Shown: positions 63,758 through 64,000 of the stretch, piece by piece
Position numbering within the stretch: the stretch's first letter is position 1
How the letters are laid out: each line of letters starts with the position of its first letter
The notes under the pieces: model-generated
What the model was told of the DNA's origin: nothing
Database searches by the model: none
The model's input: only the letters and a program-made list of their open reading frames with translations
Assembly (NCBI GenBank): GCA_963793465.1
Contig: CAWCAJ010000001.1
Span: 620,001 to 684,000 of the forward strand
DNA from: CAJQPP01 sp963793465
GTDB lineage: Bacteria > Planctomycetota > Planctomycetia > Pirellulales > Pirellulaceae
Length of the DNA stretch: 64,000 nt
Direction of reading: 5' to 3'
Translations under genes and position numbers: made by a program

Positions 63758-64000
63758 ATCCGGTCCGCCGCCGTTCCCGCTTCCTGCCCAGGACTGGCCA
63801 GTTCTCCCTGAGGATTCCACCGGAGATGCTCTCACGGGTGCCGCAGCCCCACTGCACGACAGCGGCGATTCCCGCCCTTCCTGCGGTAGCTGGCAAAAAA
63901 AGTCCCCGAGTGCACGGATCGATCTATCGGGAAACTAGACAGCGTTAATTCCCGATTAAGGCCGGGCAAACTGCGCTGCGGGAGTCGGCCGCCGTGCATA
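63758..64000. other. Window end, no gene recognised
   Basis: The last 243 bases after the GTPase stop hold no supported gene or repeat; a next gene may begin beyond the window. Confidence 0.5.

Overview
The window looks like a chromosomal segment of a Planctomycetes bacterium, most likely close to the Rhodopirellula/Pirellula group. The signs are a DUF1559 protein with a prepilin leader and an H-x-x-G-x-N...DG tail, a cysteine-rich secreted protein with Tyr/Thr/Val-rich segments, a PEP-CTERM protein, large secreted multidomain proteins, many tiny lipoproteins, and long intergenic gaps carrying short tandem and dispersed repeats. The sequence is moderately GC-rich by eye. I saw no rRNA, tRNA, CRISPR array, prophage or transposase.

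Layout. 0-4.8 kb: the end of a type II secretion/type IV pilus-like locus (GspF end, GspC-like coiled-coil protein, secretin, TPR lipoprotein). 4.8-9.4 kb: an acyl-CoA island (phosphotransacetylase, split AtuA-type protein, enoyl-CoA hydratase, SDR). 9.5-17.5 kb: housekeeping genes (pdxH, fumC, a TPR protein, map, lpdA, rpsD, an App1-type phosphatase). 17.5-20.5 kb: a small lipoprotein, the DUF1559 protein and a long gene-poor stretch. 20.9-25.3 kb: rpmI-rplT-pheS-pheT. 25.4-27.3 kb: a lysZ-lysK pair of the LysW carrier-protein pathway. 28.3-36.3 kb: two large secreted proteins, a metalloprotease and a choice-of-anchor B protein, that share homologous C-terminal modules. 36.6-39.9 kb: an aspartokinase-homoserine dehydrogenase fusion and a cystathionine-synthase-type enzyme behind a SAM-clan riboswitch with its own promoter and a start-codon hairpin. 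40-42.5 kb: a PadR regulator with a candidate operator and a HAAS-like membrane protein. 42.5-46 kb: asd and a two-domain acyltransferase/acyl-activating enzyme. 47-53.6 kb: an ECF sigma factor, STAS antagonist, RsbW-like kinase, glycerate kinase, pyruvate phosphate dikinase and a TPR protein. 53.7-60.6 kb: ndh, a cupin-like protein, a GNAT, rdgB, a LamG-like protein, holB and tmk. 61-64 kb: the cysteine-rich secreted protein and a DRG-type GTPase.

Three things cut across the window. First, six genes, including the normally essential rpmI and holB, contain single-base frameshifts whose repair restores the family sequence exactly; a base-level sequence error is the simplest explanation. Second, two families of short dispersed repeats (A, a roughly 110-120 bp palindromic element, four copies; B, a roughly 75 bp element, three copies) lie just behind genes. 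Third, several genes carry structured leaders: the SAM riboswitch, terminator-like hairpins next to the rpsD and app1 start codons, and a tandem repeat abutting tmk.

The aspartate-family genes (thrA-like fusion, metB-like gene, asd) fit together as a homoserine/methionine/threonine route, with SAM sensed at the RNA level and no ACT domains on the kinase. The presence of asd suggests lysine can be made from aspartate, so lysZ-lysK may serve arginine or a second lysine route.
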